DNA of 64,000 nt from Athripsodes cinereus (GCA_947579605.1 OX388312.1:18809313-18873312); one strand, 5' to 3'. Numbered from the stretch's first letter, positions 22,394 through 33,788 are shown. Notes: generated from the letters alone by a model not told the origin. Numbers and translations are program-made.

Positions 22394-22783
22394 GGCATGA
22401 TTTGCTGAAGAGAATGCTACTGATACTTTACATTTACCTTCCGATTTGATAGACCCATTAACGACACCCTGTACATTTCTGGAGAAAAGGATTTTTCCCA
22501 ATTGCATAGGATGCAATGGTGCAGTAGTTTTAGTGTCTGCATATTGAACAAAAACAGTAAACGGACCTACAGACTTAGAATCGTAAAAGTATTCTCGTAT
22601 AGTGGGAGTGTGAGAGACAGATGGTGTCTCCTTTGTTTTCCCAATTTGGGACGAATTATTTTCGAAAACACTATCAGATGAGATCCCTTTTGGTATCAAT
22701 TGCGCATCGTCACTCCGTTTTCTTTTCCTGTTTTCCTCCGGCGGGTCCGGGGGAATCGGAGGTTTAGGAGGGATTTCGTCCAT
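22394..22783 (-). pseudogene. LINE ORF1, N-terminal part
   Basis: It starts ATG at 22783 with a proline-rich stretch (MDEIPPKPPIPPDPPEE), a basic patch (NRKRKRSDD), then a region ending in KVSVAFSSANHANS where the DNA transposon breaks the frame. About 375 bp of 5' UTR lie upstream (22784-23161). It continues at 19855. Confidence 0.85.
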
Positions 22784-23276
22784 GTTGGTACCTAAAATAA
22801 GTACCTACAGTATGAAAAAATTTCAGCAAAACAAATAAAAAACAATTAAATTATTGGCAAAAATTTCGACAGAAAAAAAACAGCGAAATGAAATAAATTT
22901 TACATACAAACAAAAATATTCGCCAAAAATTACGCCACAAAATTATAGCGAAACAAAGAAAACAAAAAAGGGCATAAATCGATGAATAATGATGATCAGG
23001 ATCCACAATTTAGTAATCAAATTATAAATACCTGTTATGTGCAGAGTACATGAACAAATTAAACTCTAAATATTTAATATTTAACCAAATATCTTATCTG
23101 AAATCCAGAGCTTCAAAATACACGTGCACGCCAGTGTATGGTTGACCATAGAAAAAAAACCGTGTGAGGTATATAATAAATAACATAATATTATGATTCT
23201 TGTAAAAAATTGTGATCACTGACGATGACGGATAAAAGCAATTACTACCCGAAATAATTTCATTGAAATGACCATA

Positions 23277-23617
23277 CAGGGTTGCCAGATTGTGAATCCA
23301 AAATTACCGTACTTCTAGGGAAAAATTTCCGTACAATTACCGTACATCACTAATATGCGCCGTTAGCCACTATCTTCTCGTGTTAAGAAGGCCTTTTCCG
23401 GAGTACAGCCGTTTTCGTCCCCCCGTGCTCTCATGCTATGTACACGTGATAAACGTCCTTGAGCATGATGGATACAAAAAAATGATTTGTGTTCCAAATT
23501 ACCGTACATTAGTTTTGATTTGAAATTACCGTACTTTTGTCGTACGGTAATTTACTACCGTACGGGGAATGAAATTACCGTACAAGTACGGTAATTACCG
23601 TACGTCTGGCAACCCTG
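23277..23617. mobile_element. hAT-type MITE packed with ACCGTAC motifs
   Basis: The ends are CAGGGTTGCCAGA and its reverse complement, and TGACCATA is duplicated at 23269-23276 and 23618-23625 (8 bp). CAGGG ends and 8-bp duplications are typical of hAT elements. About ten copies of ATTACCGTAC or its reverse complement fill both subterminal regions. There is no open frame. Confidence 0.92.
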
Positions 23618-23652
23618 TGACCATAACAAGTTTTTTTCATTATTTGTCTTAA

Positions 23653-23705
23653 GTAGCATTCACATTGCTTCACTTTGGATGATCATCCAGAGTGATCACA
23701 AGATA
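23653..23705. repeat. MITE end, TTCACAT/GTTCACTTT family
   Basis: AAGTAGCATTCACATTGCTTCACTTTGGATGATCATCCAGAGTG is identical to 57032-57075. Only one end is seen here. Confidence 0.75.
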
Positions 23706-23839
23706 TCATCGTAAATAAGACACATTCTTATCAAAATTATATTGCAAACTATAGTTAAAGATTAAAGAAATCATGTGATGGTGATTTTAGCTAGAAATAC
23801 ATGTGTTTTCATTGATTAAAGACCAAAATATTGAGTTTA

Positions 23840-24545
23840 TGTAACGGCTATATAACGCTTATGTAACACGTTACACAAAAATTAATGTAACGTTACATAA
23901 AATCATCACTAAAGTTCAGTTTACATCAAACACTTTCATTAACACATAGCTATGCGAATACAGATATAACGGGACAACAAAAAGTTATAGAAAATATCTA
24001 CGTAGTCATAAAATTTAGTTCGGAAAAGAGAGATATGCGCTATATTGGGCAGGTTACAGAAATTAATGAGAATAATAGTTACAAGGTAATTTTTTACGCA
24101 ATAAAGACAAAGGAAGATTTTCTTGGCGTAATACCGACGATTCTTCAATAGTATAATATATGATCGCAATTTCGAAAAAAAATACCAGGTTCATTATCTA
24201 AAAGAAGATGGATCAAGGCGTTCGACATATCGAAAATAAATGTCAAAATTGAATAAAATAAAATTAAAAAAATGTAACTACCTAATAATATCACTAATCT
24301 CTCTATCCGTGATCAGATTAAATATTATAATATTTACACAGTAGCTGTAGCTTACTATGTACCCGTAACTACAATAATAACATAAAAAATAACAAACATA
24401 TGCATTACTGATTGTAATCACGCATTGTTCTATTTTTCTCCCTGTAAATTTAACTTATGAGAACTTAGCTTTACAATTTTATATAACTTTTTTGTGTAAC
24501 ATTTATGTTATCGTTACATAATATATTCTATGTAACACTTTATAT
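23840..24545. repeat. Possible TIR element with TGTAAC repeats
   Basis: The left part (23841-23905) and right part (24484-24545) are rich in TGTAAC/GTTACA in opposite order and share ATGTTACACAAAAA-like blocks. The symmetry is loose and I found no target duplication. The sequence between is AT-rich and non-coding. Confidence 0.35.
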
Positions 24546-25431
24546 CACTTTGTGGCAAAATTCGCGGCCTGACCCACACAGAAATATAATTATAATGCTT
24601 TAATGCAAAGAACATGGCGATCACTTGTGAGGGAGGGCGCATCCATTCTGAGGAATATATATTATTTTTATTTTCTTTCACAAACAAACAGTTATAACGT
24701 AATTAACAATATACAAACAAATCAATTAAGTACAATTAATAAATCAGCAAAATTATGGTTGGCCATTTGTGTAAGCCTCATGATGTTACAAATTTTTATT
24801 GTCAATTACGGTCTACGGATGAATATGGCAGGGGTTCCCAGATTGAGGAATAATGATTTTTTATTTAGTGTTTGTTATAACTTGCAGATGCTACCTCGCG
24901 GTATGATTTTTGGTAGATGGAATAAGCTTAGATGTTTGGGAGAATGTAATATTTTCTGATGCCATGGATAATTCATGGGGGGGGGTAGAAATTTTGTAAA
25001 ACGTAAAGTATCCGATATTGACATTGTCGGTGCAAATGCATGGTACATTGTAGAAAAAAGTACTGCGAGAAAATATTCTTCGAAAAGTAAGATATTTTTG
25101 TTGATGTATACCGAATTTGGAAACAAATATACCGATTTTTGTGGGTAGCTCTTCCGACTTTGCACAATGATCGAGAGTAATAAATACATAATTCAGAAAG
25201 AAAGATAACCATATTATAAATTGGGAAATGGGAATGCTGTAATAAAATAGAGTATATTTTTTTACTTTTTTATTTTAGAATATCCAGACAATGTATTATC
25301 ATCTTAATTAGACTTATAATAATTAACATTTTTATTTGTTTAAATAGGGATACAATGTTGTAACCATAACCAATGTAACAAGACACTATTTGGTAACATG
25401 TTGAAGTAGGTATATTATTAAATATGTGTTG
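24546..25431. other. Stretch without a recognisable gene
   Basis: It holds a 118-codon open frame at 24603-24959 with no recognisable domain and probable chance origin, and a T-rich stretch that would serve as the 3' flank of AGK. A GGGGGGG run is at 24977-24985. Nothing else is supported. Confidence 0.5.
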
Positions 25432-26811
25432 CTATTTAGAGCAGTACATATTAATTGCTTTAGGAAGTACAGATATTTTTATGGGTTTCACATCATACTC
25501 CTCATGATCTATTTCATACCACATTTCCGAGCCTTCCTTGGATTTCAAATCTGGGAGAATTTCTAAAGTACGTGCCTTTATATCATCTGTTGCTTTTACA
25601 CTGTTATTCACCCTTTGCCAACCTTCTGAAATAAATTGAAAATATCCAATCTGTTCCTTGCCTAAATGCAGGGAAAGGTGAGTTGGATGTTTTGAATCAC
25701 CATTTATCAGAGACATGCTCATGTTGATTGTCTTGAATTGTTTTTCTTGCAAAGATATGCATTGATCATTTGATATGGTGGAAAAGTTATCTTCAGTTTC
25801 AGATTCCTTAGTTTTAGGCATAATTAGATCTAACATTCTAAATGGTTTATGTTCCTTAGGAGTGGAATATTGACAATTCTTACATCCACCACAAGGAGGT
25901 GTTAATTTGATAGTTCCTTTACATTCCCAACACAATGAACTTTTATATCCATTAAAAACATATGTTAAATAATCTCTAAGTCCTCCGTAAAACCAATATT
26001 TGTCACGTTTAGCATGTGCATCTCTAAACGCTCCCCATTCCAACCCACCGAGAGCAAATATGGGTTTGATATCCTCACCCGATCTCACATCTATTTTCAT
26101 GACATCTTTTAGTTCATAACTATTCCTAATGATAGCCATAGTAGCATTCGCTAATTGTTTTATTTTTGGTAAAGACTCACCCAACGGAAACAGTTGATTT
26201 CCAACACTATTCTCTCTTCCTACAGGCAAAATTCCAACAGTTCTCTTATTGTTATTAAGATTTTGTCTTAGTATTCCTGTGAGAGCTTCACTGAGTGTTC
26301 CATCTCCTCCTGCAACTACCACAGGCTCATCCTCAGAAAGTGTTGCTACTAACTCTTTAGCATGACCAACTGATTTGGTAACAATTAAGTTAACAGATAT
26401 TCCAGCGAGGTGTAGTAAGGGTTCACAATATTTTTCATAATCTTCTTTTGCACTTTTTTTGTTGGCTGAAGGATTTAAAATCACTGTGATTGATCGAGGA
26501 TTTGCTGTAATAGGTATGGGTTCATTGCCAAACTTCTCAGCTTCTTTACAGCATACATTCATGAAAGTATTTATACTAAAAACATAGTGAAAAACATCAG
26601 TACCTTTATTATATTATATTATCGCGAAAAAAAAAAAATATGGAAAAAGAATAATTTACAATATACTTAAATTAAACAGCGATAAACTTCATCAGACTTA
26701 CTCATACTTCCTTTTAGCAGAAGAAGCTCCGTATGCAAGAATGAGAGCAGCGAACGTAGATTTTTTCCAATTTCTACCCACTGTTTTGTAAATGCTGATT
26801 ATTTTTGCCAT
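25432..26811 (-). CDS. AGK: Acylglycerol kinase, mitochondrial (exons 26811-26702 and 26575-25432)
   Basis: AGK phosphorylates mono- and diacylglycerol and, in the inner mitochondrial membrane, also belongs to the TIM22 carrier translocase in mammals. The first exon (ATG at 26811) encodes MAKIISIYKTVGRNWKKSTF and the hydrophobic AALILAYGASSAK, the expected membrane anchor. Donor GTAAGT and acceptor TTTTTAG join in phase. The 417 residues (human 422) contain the lipid kinase core: VILNPSANKKSAK, VVVAGGDGTLSEAL (GGDGT at about 126-130), IGYF.. and the conserved GLEWGAFRDA. A cysteine cluster, CWEC followed by PPCGGCKNC, looks able to bind metal; vertebrate AGK lacks an obvious equivalent as far as I recall. 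The gene stands alone on this strand between repeat islands. Confidence 0.93.
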
Positions 26812-27593
26812 TTTATAACCTATAACGTATTTCAATCACAGTAATATTATCTTGCCGTTGACATCATTTTATAGAACATTTTCCGCATCACACACTTTTC
26901 ATGTTATGAATGTTGAATGAATACTTTCGACTTTTAATAATAATAATATTATTAATAAATTATTGTGCTCTCTTTTAAACTCTCGACAATATGATGATGA
27001 TGATTAATGATTATGATGAATCCCACGAACGTAAATGTGCACTAGTGATGTCCATCCGGTATCTACAATCTACTCATTATTAATATTAAATACCCGTTAC
27101 TTTTAATTGCCTGTATATAGGTTTGGTAAAAACTTGCAACCGTTGGTAAAAGTACCCGGCCCTTGTTGAAATCAGTATATTATTGTATAGCTGGGCATTT
27201 TCAGATTTTTTTGCTATGAGTATAACGGACGCGTCTCGAGAATTCAAAATTGTTTCTTAAATGACCAATTATTTCAGTTTTGCCCGAAATCACAATTATT
27301 GATAAAATGATGATTTTTTTCTTAGTTAAGCATAAAAATAACAGGTAACTATTTAAATTTTGCAAGTTAATGTGTAAATCAATAACACGGAATGACGTAT
27401 TTCAACATGTCTTCAGCGTACCTCTCAACTTTAACAACAAAATTATATTTGTCTGCCCATTATATTCACAGGTTTCATGACTTCATTTAAAACTTAATTG
27501 TCTCTAAATTCAATAAAGTCCCATAAAATATCATAAAGCAAACCAGAAATATGTTAAATATGTATTTTTTTCCTGTCCTTCAAATCACAAAAA
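26812..27593. other. AGK upstream region, no gene seen
   Basis: It is AT-rich with short ATT and GATGAT repeats (26935-27015). It presumably includes the AGK promoter, but no defined element is recognisable. Confidence 0.45.
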
Positions 27594-28009
27594 GTGGAAT
27601 TCCCATGGCCACACTAAAGATATTGGCCTGCGTACTAAAACCATTTCCGGTTGCGAAAGATCGCAAGTGGTGCGGTGAAGTTTTGGTGCTTGACGGTTAC
27701 TGTTGATTATGGTGCTGTAGTTTCAATTAGTTTATCTACTGTTTGTAGAATTTATACTTAATGAATCTACCTTATTTCGATCTTACCAGGTTATAGAGTG
27801 ATCGTTTTTGTTTGGTGAACGTTAAAATTTATTTTATATGTAAAAACAAGTGTATTTAACATGAAAAAAGTGTTTGACGCTTCTCCGTATGAAATAATGG
27901 CGTGATTGTGTGTTACATTTTATAGGTTGCGCGCATGTGATTTATGTACCTAATTAATGGGACAGCAAAGTGTAAAACTGACTATTATACTAATTCCGTG
28001 TTTTAAAAA

Positions 28010-28127
28010 TGTCTGAAAGTAGTATTCGCAAGTTTACAGAGAGCTATCACAATCTTAAAGAATCTCACTTAAACCTTTTGAAATGTTCTTCGAAAGTGAG
28101 AGTTGATTATATAAATGTATTATGGTG
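28010..28127 (+). other. Short open frame, possible first exon of unknown gene
   Basis: ATG at 28010 opens 39 codons (MSESSIRKFTESYHNLKES..) ending at TGA. A GTGAGA donor-like site follows ..KCSSK, and TTTTTCAG acceptors occur near 28188 and 28905. It could be a first exon, perhaps of the enclosing element. I recognise no family, and chance is possible. Confidence 0.25.
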
Positions 28128-28735
28128 AAAATATTTAGTAATCTTGGATTTTCATACTTCATTGTGTACTTTCATTTTGAATTTCAGCATCAAGGATATT
28201 GTTAATGACTCAAGATTCGGTTATTAACATGACATAACCTATATAAACAATCTGATGATGGCTTAGTCAAATAAATTTTTTTAACTGTTAGTAGTACACT
28301 GCGATAATAATTGAGACTACTGAAATATCCCTAGCCAATAACTTCAAATACTCCAGATGATCTCCTCCAAGAAGAGCCATCAACTTATACATGAAATAAA
28401 ATAATCATCAATTTACATATGGCACAAAGTATAACTTGTTTGATTCGCGCATCATTCCAGTTCTTCCAAAAGGCATTCATGGTATCTACATATTAAGGTT
28501 CAAGAACATAAGAAATTTTGTTTTGAAAATATTTAAGAATATCATTTAGGAATATTAAGGAATCAATAATCAATAGTAGAAAGAAACACTTGTCTCAAAT
28601 TACATAACAATACAACATGTTTAATTCTATGTATTTCCAGTCCTAAATAAGAGCGTAATGCTCTCTGTTTCGAAATAGATTATGGATGTAGAATTTAATA
28701 TATTATAATAACATTTTACATCTTAAATTCAACAA

Positions 28736-28862
28736 TGAGGTTTGCCACCCATTCTGAATGTTTTATTGTTGGCAGGGAGAGGACAGCTTGTGTGTTTATT
28801 ACATGCTGCTGGTCTGCTGACTACCCCACTTGTGGGATATGCCGTGATGGCATATAGTAGAA
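28736..28862 (+). repeat. Copy 5 of the ~120-bp repeat, most complete
   Basis: This is the reference copy. In order: GAGGTTTGCCACCCATTCTG, AATGTTTTATTGTTGGCAGG, GAGAGGACAGCTTGTGTGTT, TATTACATGCTGCTGGTCTG, and CTGACTACCCCACTTGTGGG ending in ATATGCCGTGATGG. There is no tRNA-like box A/B and no poly(A), so the class is unclear. Confidence 0.7.
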
Positions 28863-29639
28863 GTATAATAACTTCGCACTTACATAACATTTTTTCTTTT
28901 TCAGGCAAGGCACCAGACACCGAGTGTAATTATGGAGTAACATAACATTTAGACGAGTTGAAAAATATTATGCTTGGAGAAAAATAAAACTTATCCAAAA
29001 CTAAAGCTTAGGCAAAATTAAGTACTAGGTTAATGATAACTTGGAATGTCTTCGTTGATTGTATTTGTATATTATACTTATACCAAAAGTTGAAATTTTA
29101 TCAGTCTTTGAATAGCTCACCGAAGTTTATAATTATATTGTATATATATTTTTCATTTCATTTCATTTAAGCATTCATAGTACTATTGTTTTGTACTATA
29201 TATTTTATAGTTATGTATATTGTACTATATTGTATCGTAGAAAATTTTTAAAATAGTTTTACAATATTCTTCATGTTGTATGTAATGTTGGTATGTTTTC
29301 ATAATTTGATTTGTTGACTAATAAATACTGTATGTTGTAGTTTTATTGATATGTTAATTTACTCATGTTTTGATTTTTTCAGATCACACCTAGCTATGTT
29401 AATATTCTATTTTCAATAAACATATTTACCATCACATGACTTCTCTTTTTTATTGAACCCAACATTTACAAAAATCACATTGTAAGGAATAAGAATCAAA
29501 TATAACTATTTTGAATTCTGATATATCATTAATATTAATGCATCTATTGATTTTATAATGATATTTTTTTTATTTTATTTCTTTTGTTTATTATTTCAAT
29601 TGTTATTATAGTATTCCCTGATTACTGTTTGATCTTCGA

Positions 29640-29731
29640 CACTATAAATTATTTAATATATTGTTATGTCATTGTTGTGTCTACTACATATGTATTTTGT
29701 TAACATGTAAAAGGCTTGTTGCCGTGTATGT

Positions 29732-29763
<32 letters not shown>

Positions 29764-29766
29764 ATA
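29640..29766 (+). mobile_element. Retroelement 3' end with (AAAT)n tail
   Basis: TGTATGTTTAAATAAATAAATA starts a run of about eight AAAT units (29731-29766). The preceding 100 bp resemble the 3' ends of other LINE copies in tail type only. A truncated CR1/RTE-like or SINE copy is likely. Confidence 0.45.
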
Positions 29767-30236
29767 TTTCAATAGTTCATTTTAGGATTATGGAAAAACT
29801 ATTGAATGCTGGATGTCGCAAGTTCAAAACTTATCTTGATTATTTCTATTTTAAATCATATTTTTGGTTATGAAAAGAGCCAAGGTATTTTTTTTACTAC
29901 CCAATAAGAACTTTAAAATATAAGGCAATTTGTTTTAACAAAGATTTACAAAGAAGTAGTTCTGTCTTCAGGTTTTTCTCGCTTTATCTTGGTTGGTATG
30001 ATTCATATTATAATATATTAATAAAATATAGGCATGCTGCTTAGAATCATATTTTAAAATAATTTACTCTACTAGAGGAGTGAATAATTTAAAAATTACG
30101 GTACTAGGGACAGATTTGAACTACAAAATGCCACTTCCGGTTTGAGTACAATAATACACCGCACTACTCTCGTAAGTAGGTATTTCAGTATGCAGGCCAT
30201 TTATCTAGTGTGGCCATGTGGAATTCCTATTACGTC

Positions 30237-31212
30237 ACGGCCATTCTAAACCTCTGTTTTACTTATTTTGGTCAAATAAAGAGAAAAAAAATAATAACAA
30301 CAATTAAATCCAAAATAATATAAACAATAAGTAAAAAATGATAATAGCAATTATATTCATATGTCAGTTTATTAATTTTTTTAATAAATTATTTTTAATT
30401 TATTTTCAATCTTTGTTGAAAAGGTCGTTGAAGATAAAAACGTGATCATTTTTAAAAATATTATATTACTCGCGGGCCGCAGGAAATACGCGGCGGGTAG
30501 GGTAAAAGGCGAAAGCCGTGAATATGCATAAATAAAATATATATATAAAAAAACAAAAAACTTATCTCGGATTTTCGACTGATATAATTAATGAATATTA
30601 TTACCATGCGACGTTAGCTTTACTTTTCCATTACGTAACGAGAGACTTCCTATTACGATACTGTCCTATTATATCTCCGACTATTTTTTTTAGATTTTAT
30701 TCCAACAACTGATACAACTGTATTATTTTAATATATAAAATATAGTATGTGAACTGAATTGTTGTTGGAAAGTGCAAATCACCAACAAATTTGCCATAAT
30801 TAGTGTAGAATATAAGAAAACTCATTACTGTATAGTACAAAACGTAACGTAATGGACCAATTGGACAGAAAATGTGACATTTTATGTTATTTTCCTAATA
30901 AAATTATATATTTTCTTAAAGAATGTTGTGATTATAACTATATTAAATACTTTCGACAACTATTCACTAAAATGTTTTTATTTAAAACCCCGTTGAATTG
31001 TGTGATGTAATGGAAATTTCTTGAGATATTGCTTCACGAAAATGCATTTCCTGAAAAAAAGAAAACACAAAACTTAAAAGTAATTGATTTCTCACGTCCG
31101 TTACTGTTGTATATATATTTTAAATACAAAATCAGGCATAATTTGTTACACATATTTTTTTAGGTTCCACTACGTAACGAAGCAAAAAAATTTGAAAATG
31201 CCCATCTAGAGC
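30237..31212. other. AT-rich stretch, no gene
   Basis: Only a GC-rich island at 30470-30515 (CGCGGGCCGCAGGAAATACGC) stands out. Open frames are short. No repeat was identified. Confidence 0.45.
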
Positions 31213-31322
31213 AGTATTCCGCAAACTTTTTGTGTTCAAGGTACACCTATCAAATCAAGGAATTTTATAGGTAGGTACACCAAAGAAAAAAAGCAATTTT
31301 TATTTAACATTGCGCTTCGCTT

Positions 31323-31505
31323 TTACAGCTTTAGTTCATCGGTAGCCTGGGGGCAGAGCCTCGGTCTCGTGAACAGGGGGTCCGTGGTTAGATCCCAGGT
31401 GCTGTCAAACTCCCCTTTCACGACACAAGCTTTGAGCTTACTGTGATAGGTGTATAAGGTTTTATTTGGGTTTAAAACAAAACCCAGATATATTTTTTTT
31501 AAAAG
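31323..31505 (+). mobile_element. tRNA-derived SINE (degenerate)
   Basis: A box-A-like TAGCCTGGGGGCAGAGCCTCGG (31343-31364) and a box-B-like GGTTAGATCCC (31386-31396) are spaced like an internal Pol III promoter. The body continues past a GTGATAGGTGTATAAGG block into a tail that forms a GGGTTT..AAACCC hairpin. The tail recurs at 9774-9825. Confidence 0.6.
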
Positions 31506-31522
31506 CTCTTAGCTATATCTAG

Positions 31523-32090
31523 GTGTATTATAGACACAGCAATGGCAATGTGTCGAACATGGCTAAAATGCTGGTGCACAATACCATTCTGGCACCGTCA
31601 CTTACGTATGCAAGCGAGACATGGACGTGGTTGAAGAAGGACGAAAGTGGAATAAATGCAGTAGAGATGCGATCGTTGAAAAGAATGGTTGGTAAAACGC
31701 TGCGTGATAGAGTGAAGAATGAGGATATTAGAAGAATGAGCGGATGCAAGAAGAGTATTGTGGACAGAATGCGCGTGAATAAACTACGGTGGTTTGGGCA
31801 TGTTGAACGAATGAACGAGGTAAGAATGACAAAAAGGTGAAAAAGGATATACTTATCTGAAAGAAAGGGTGTGAGGAAACGCGGGCGTCCGAGAACCACG
31901 TGGCTTGATCACGCGGATCAAATTCTCAAGGACGGCCGCGTGTTGAGTAAGAGGACGTGCGTGTATGAGAAACTGTATGAATGTGGAGGAAGCGAAGGAA
32001 GTGTGTAAAGATAGATCTGTTTGGCGTTCCGTTCTCTCTGCCTACCCCACTTGGGACACGGCGTGAGGGTATAGTATAGTAGTATAGTAT
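31523..32090 (+). mobile_element. LINE 3' end fragment (TATAG-tail family), longest copy
   Basis: Open from about 31523 to 31840, it encodes the thumb and C-terminal part of a LINE RT: LTYASETWTWLKKDESGINAVEMRSLKRM, SIVDRMRVNKLRWFGHVERM. A stop then precedes RGRPRTTWLDHADQILKD and the SAYP end. The tail is GGGTATAGTATAGTAGTATAG. Other copies are at 4344, 9350 and 59467. Confidence 0.85.
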
Positions 32091-32331
32091 CTTCACAAAA
32101 CCTTGACTTTTCCGCGGCTCACTAATTGATGACCATGGTACAACATTGTGCCGCGGCACACGCTTTACGGAACACTGCTGTAGAGAATGGGAAACCCCGA
32201 AACTGTACCAGAAACTTATCTGAGTATAATTTGATAAGATGAAAATATAACAGTGTTTTGATTGTTTATATATTACTGAATATGAATTTTCACAGTGTGA
32301 ACACAAACACCCTTCAACAATTGAGTATAAT

Positions 32332-33010
32332 TTATTTATTTATTTATTGATACATCAACGGCCCACTGGCCTTTTAATAGTAAGGTTGGCACAATATAAA
32401 ATATAACAACAACAAATATTTCAGTATTATGCAAATTAGTATAGATATAAACATTATGGAAAATGAATATTTTTATAAAGATTTTTTTTAAAAAACGTGT
32501 AGCGTAGGGGAGTTTCTGATAAAGTAGATTATTCCACATTTTAATTGCGTGGGTCGTAAATGATGAACTGAAGAAGGTTGTGGTGTGGTCTGGGACGGCA
32601 AGTACCTAACTGGTTATTCTGAGATTTCAGAGAATGTCCATGTGAAGACAAATATTCAAAACGCTTAAAAAGGTACTGAGGAGAATTGTGCTTTAAGATG
32701 TTGTACAGAAAGTAGAGTATAATTATGTAGATCGCGGGATTGTTTGTATGTTGGCCATTTAAGTTCTGGTCAAAATTAGGAAATATGGTCATGTTTTTTA
32801 AACCATACAGAAATCGTATAGATGCATTCTGCAACCTATCTATTTACCATTGAGTTCCTCAGAGGTATCGGGAAGGGTACAGTCTTCATAGTATAGGATT
32901 GGAAGGAGAAATGTTTGAGCAATCACGCGTTTTGTATTTTGAGGAAGAAATGATTATTGGAGTCTTTTGAATGAGTGCAGTCTCGAGAAAAGCTTATAAA
33001 TAGAAAATAT
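32332..33010 (-). mobile_element. CR1/Jockey-type LINE 3' fragment, degraded
   Basis: The minus-strand frames encode the RT thumb region: VIAQTFLLPILYYEDC, LQNASIRFLYGLKN, LYNILKHNSPQYLFKRFEYL and SSHGHSLKSQNNQL. The 3' end is an (AATA)n run (plus strand TTTATTTATTTATTTATTG at 32333-32352). Several frameshifts and stops are present, so it is an old copy. Confidence 0.75.
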
Positions 33011-33387
33011 ACATCAGCGAACTCTTTTGAAGGTGAAACGAAATAGTCCGCATTTTATTCTATTCGTTGCTAGAGTGCTGCTGTACCGTGACCTCGGCAC
33101 ACCAAAAGTACATATTGACCCGGTTTTATTTAGCGGGACAACTGAATTGCCAAGAGAAATGGGAAGCACAACACCATATGAAAGTTTATCTATTTGGCGC
33201 TTACTGCCTATAATGATAGCCTGAGTTTAAGAACGTATTTTTTTGGAAATATATTATTGTCCCGTGAAATCTTCAGCAAATAATAGATTTTCCGCTCATT
33301 TATGTATGTTTGAGTGTACTGTAAAAGGCAGAACATCTTCTAGTACCCCCTGTTAAATTATCCCATTAACATTTTCCATTCATCGTG

Positions 33388-33462
33388 AGGTGTGCCACCC
33401 ATCCTGAATGTCTTGAGTTTTTTCACAGCCATGAGGTATCCTACTCATTCTGAACATCTCAG
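33388..33462 (+). repeat. Copy 6 of the ~120-bp repeat, two start fragments
   Basis: GAGGTGTGCCACCCATCCTGAATGTCTT and, 35 bp later, ATGAGGTATCCTACTCATTCTGAA are both versions of the start of the 120-bp repeat. The rest is missing. Confidence 0.5.
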
Positions 33463-33788
33463 TAAGAATTCAATAATCGTTATACTCCACTTATTTAATT
33501 AAAATGCTAGCCAAAATTGACATTTACTTTCAAATTGCCTAATTTATTAATAAAAATCATTCGATTCCTACGAATATAAAAATATACACTGACTCAAATG
33601 TATATTTGAGACGTGAACATAATTCTGTGATGTCAAATATGTATGTTGAAATAACTTTATTTTCACGAATATTTCAGGAGTCCAAGGATAAATAGGAGTC
33701 TAAGGACTGCTATTTATCCGTTTAGGTGACAAATCTGTTTGATGTCAAAGTGTACTATCATTTATTTATTAAATTAGCTCATCAATAA

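Larger units (their letters stand above)
14662..23161 (-). mobile_element. Full-length I/Jockey-type LINE, poly(A) tail, 12-13 bp TSD, two insertions
   Basis: The element runs on the minus strand from about 23161 (5') to a 49-nt poly(A) (T run at 14662-14710). GTGTGAGGTATAT flanks both sides (14650-14662 and 23162-23174). After subtracting the nested insertions (19860-22389 and 18899-19215) the element is about 5.6 kb, a normal full length. It has a 5' UTR, ORF1 with CCHC knuckles, and ORF2 with endonuclease, RT and RNase H; ORF1's last codons overlap the ORF2 start. RNase H points to the I group rather than classical Jockey. Confidence 0.92.
27594..30236. mobile_element. Candidate 2.6-kb TIR element
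   Basis: Inverted ends: 27598-27645 begins GGAATTCCCATGGCCACACTA and includes TGGCCTGCGTACT; the right end (reverse strand from about 30234) reads GGAATTCCACATGGCCACACTA and TGGCCTGCATACT. Both ends also carry a TTTCCGGTT or ACTTCCGGTTT block and an AGTGGTGCGGTG-like block. No clear target duplication was found. The inside holds one first-exon-like ORF, a copy of the 120-bp repeat and an (AAAT)n tail; no transposase is recognised. Confidence 0.6.
31213..32178. mobile_element. hAT-like TIR element disrupted by SINE and LINE
   Basis: The left end is CAGTATTCCGCAAACTTTTTG and the right end, reverse-complemented, is CAGTGTTCCGTAAAGCGTGTG. Flanks are ATCTAGAG and CTGTAGAG, an imperfect 8-bp duplication. 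No transposase remains; nearly all of the interior is the SINE-like unit and the LINE fragment below. Confidence 0.6.

Noticed and set aside
24603..24959. 118-codon open frame
   Set aside because: Low-complexity composition, no recognisable domain, no clear splice partners.
28252..28275. CTGATGATGG resembling a hammerhead core
   Set aside because: No GAAA after a pairing stem II and no complementary stem I.
31343..31396. Possible tRNA gene
   Set aside because: Box A and B resemble a tRNA promoter but no cloverleaf with anticodon arm could be formed; better explained as a SINE.
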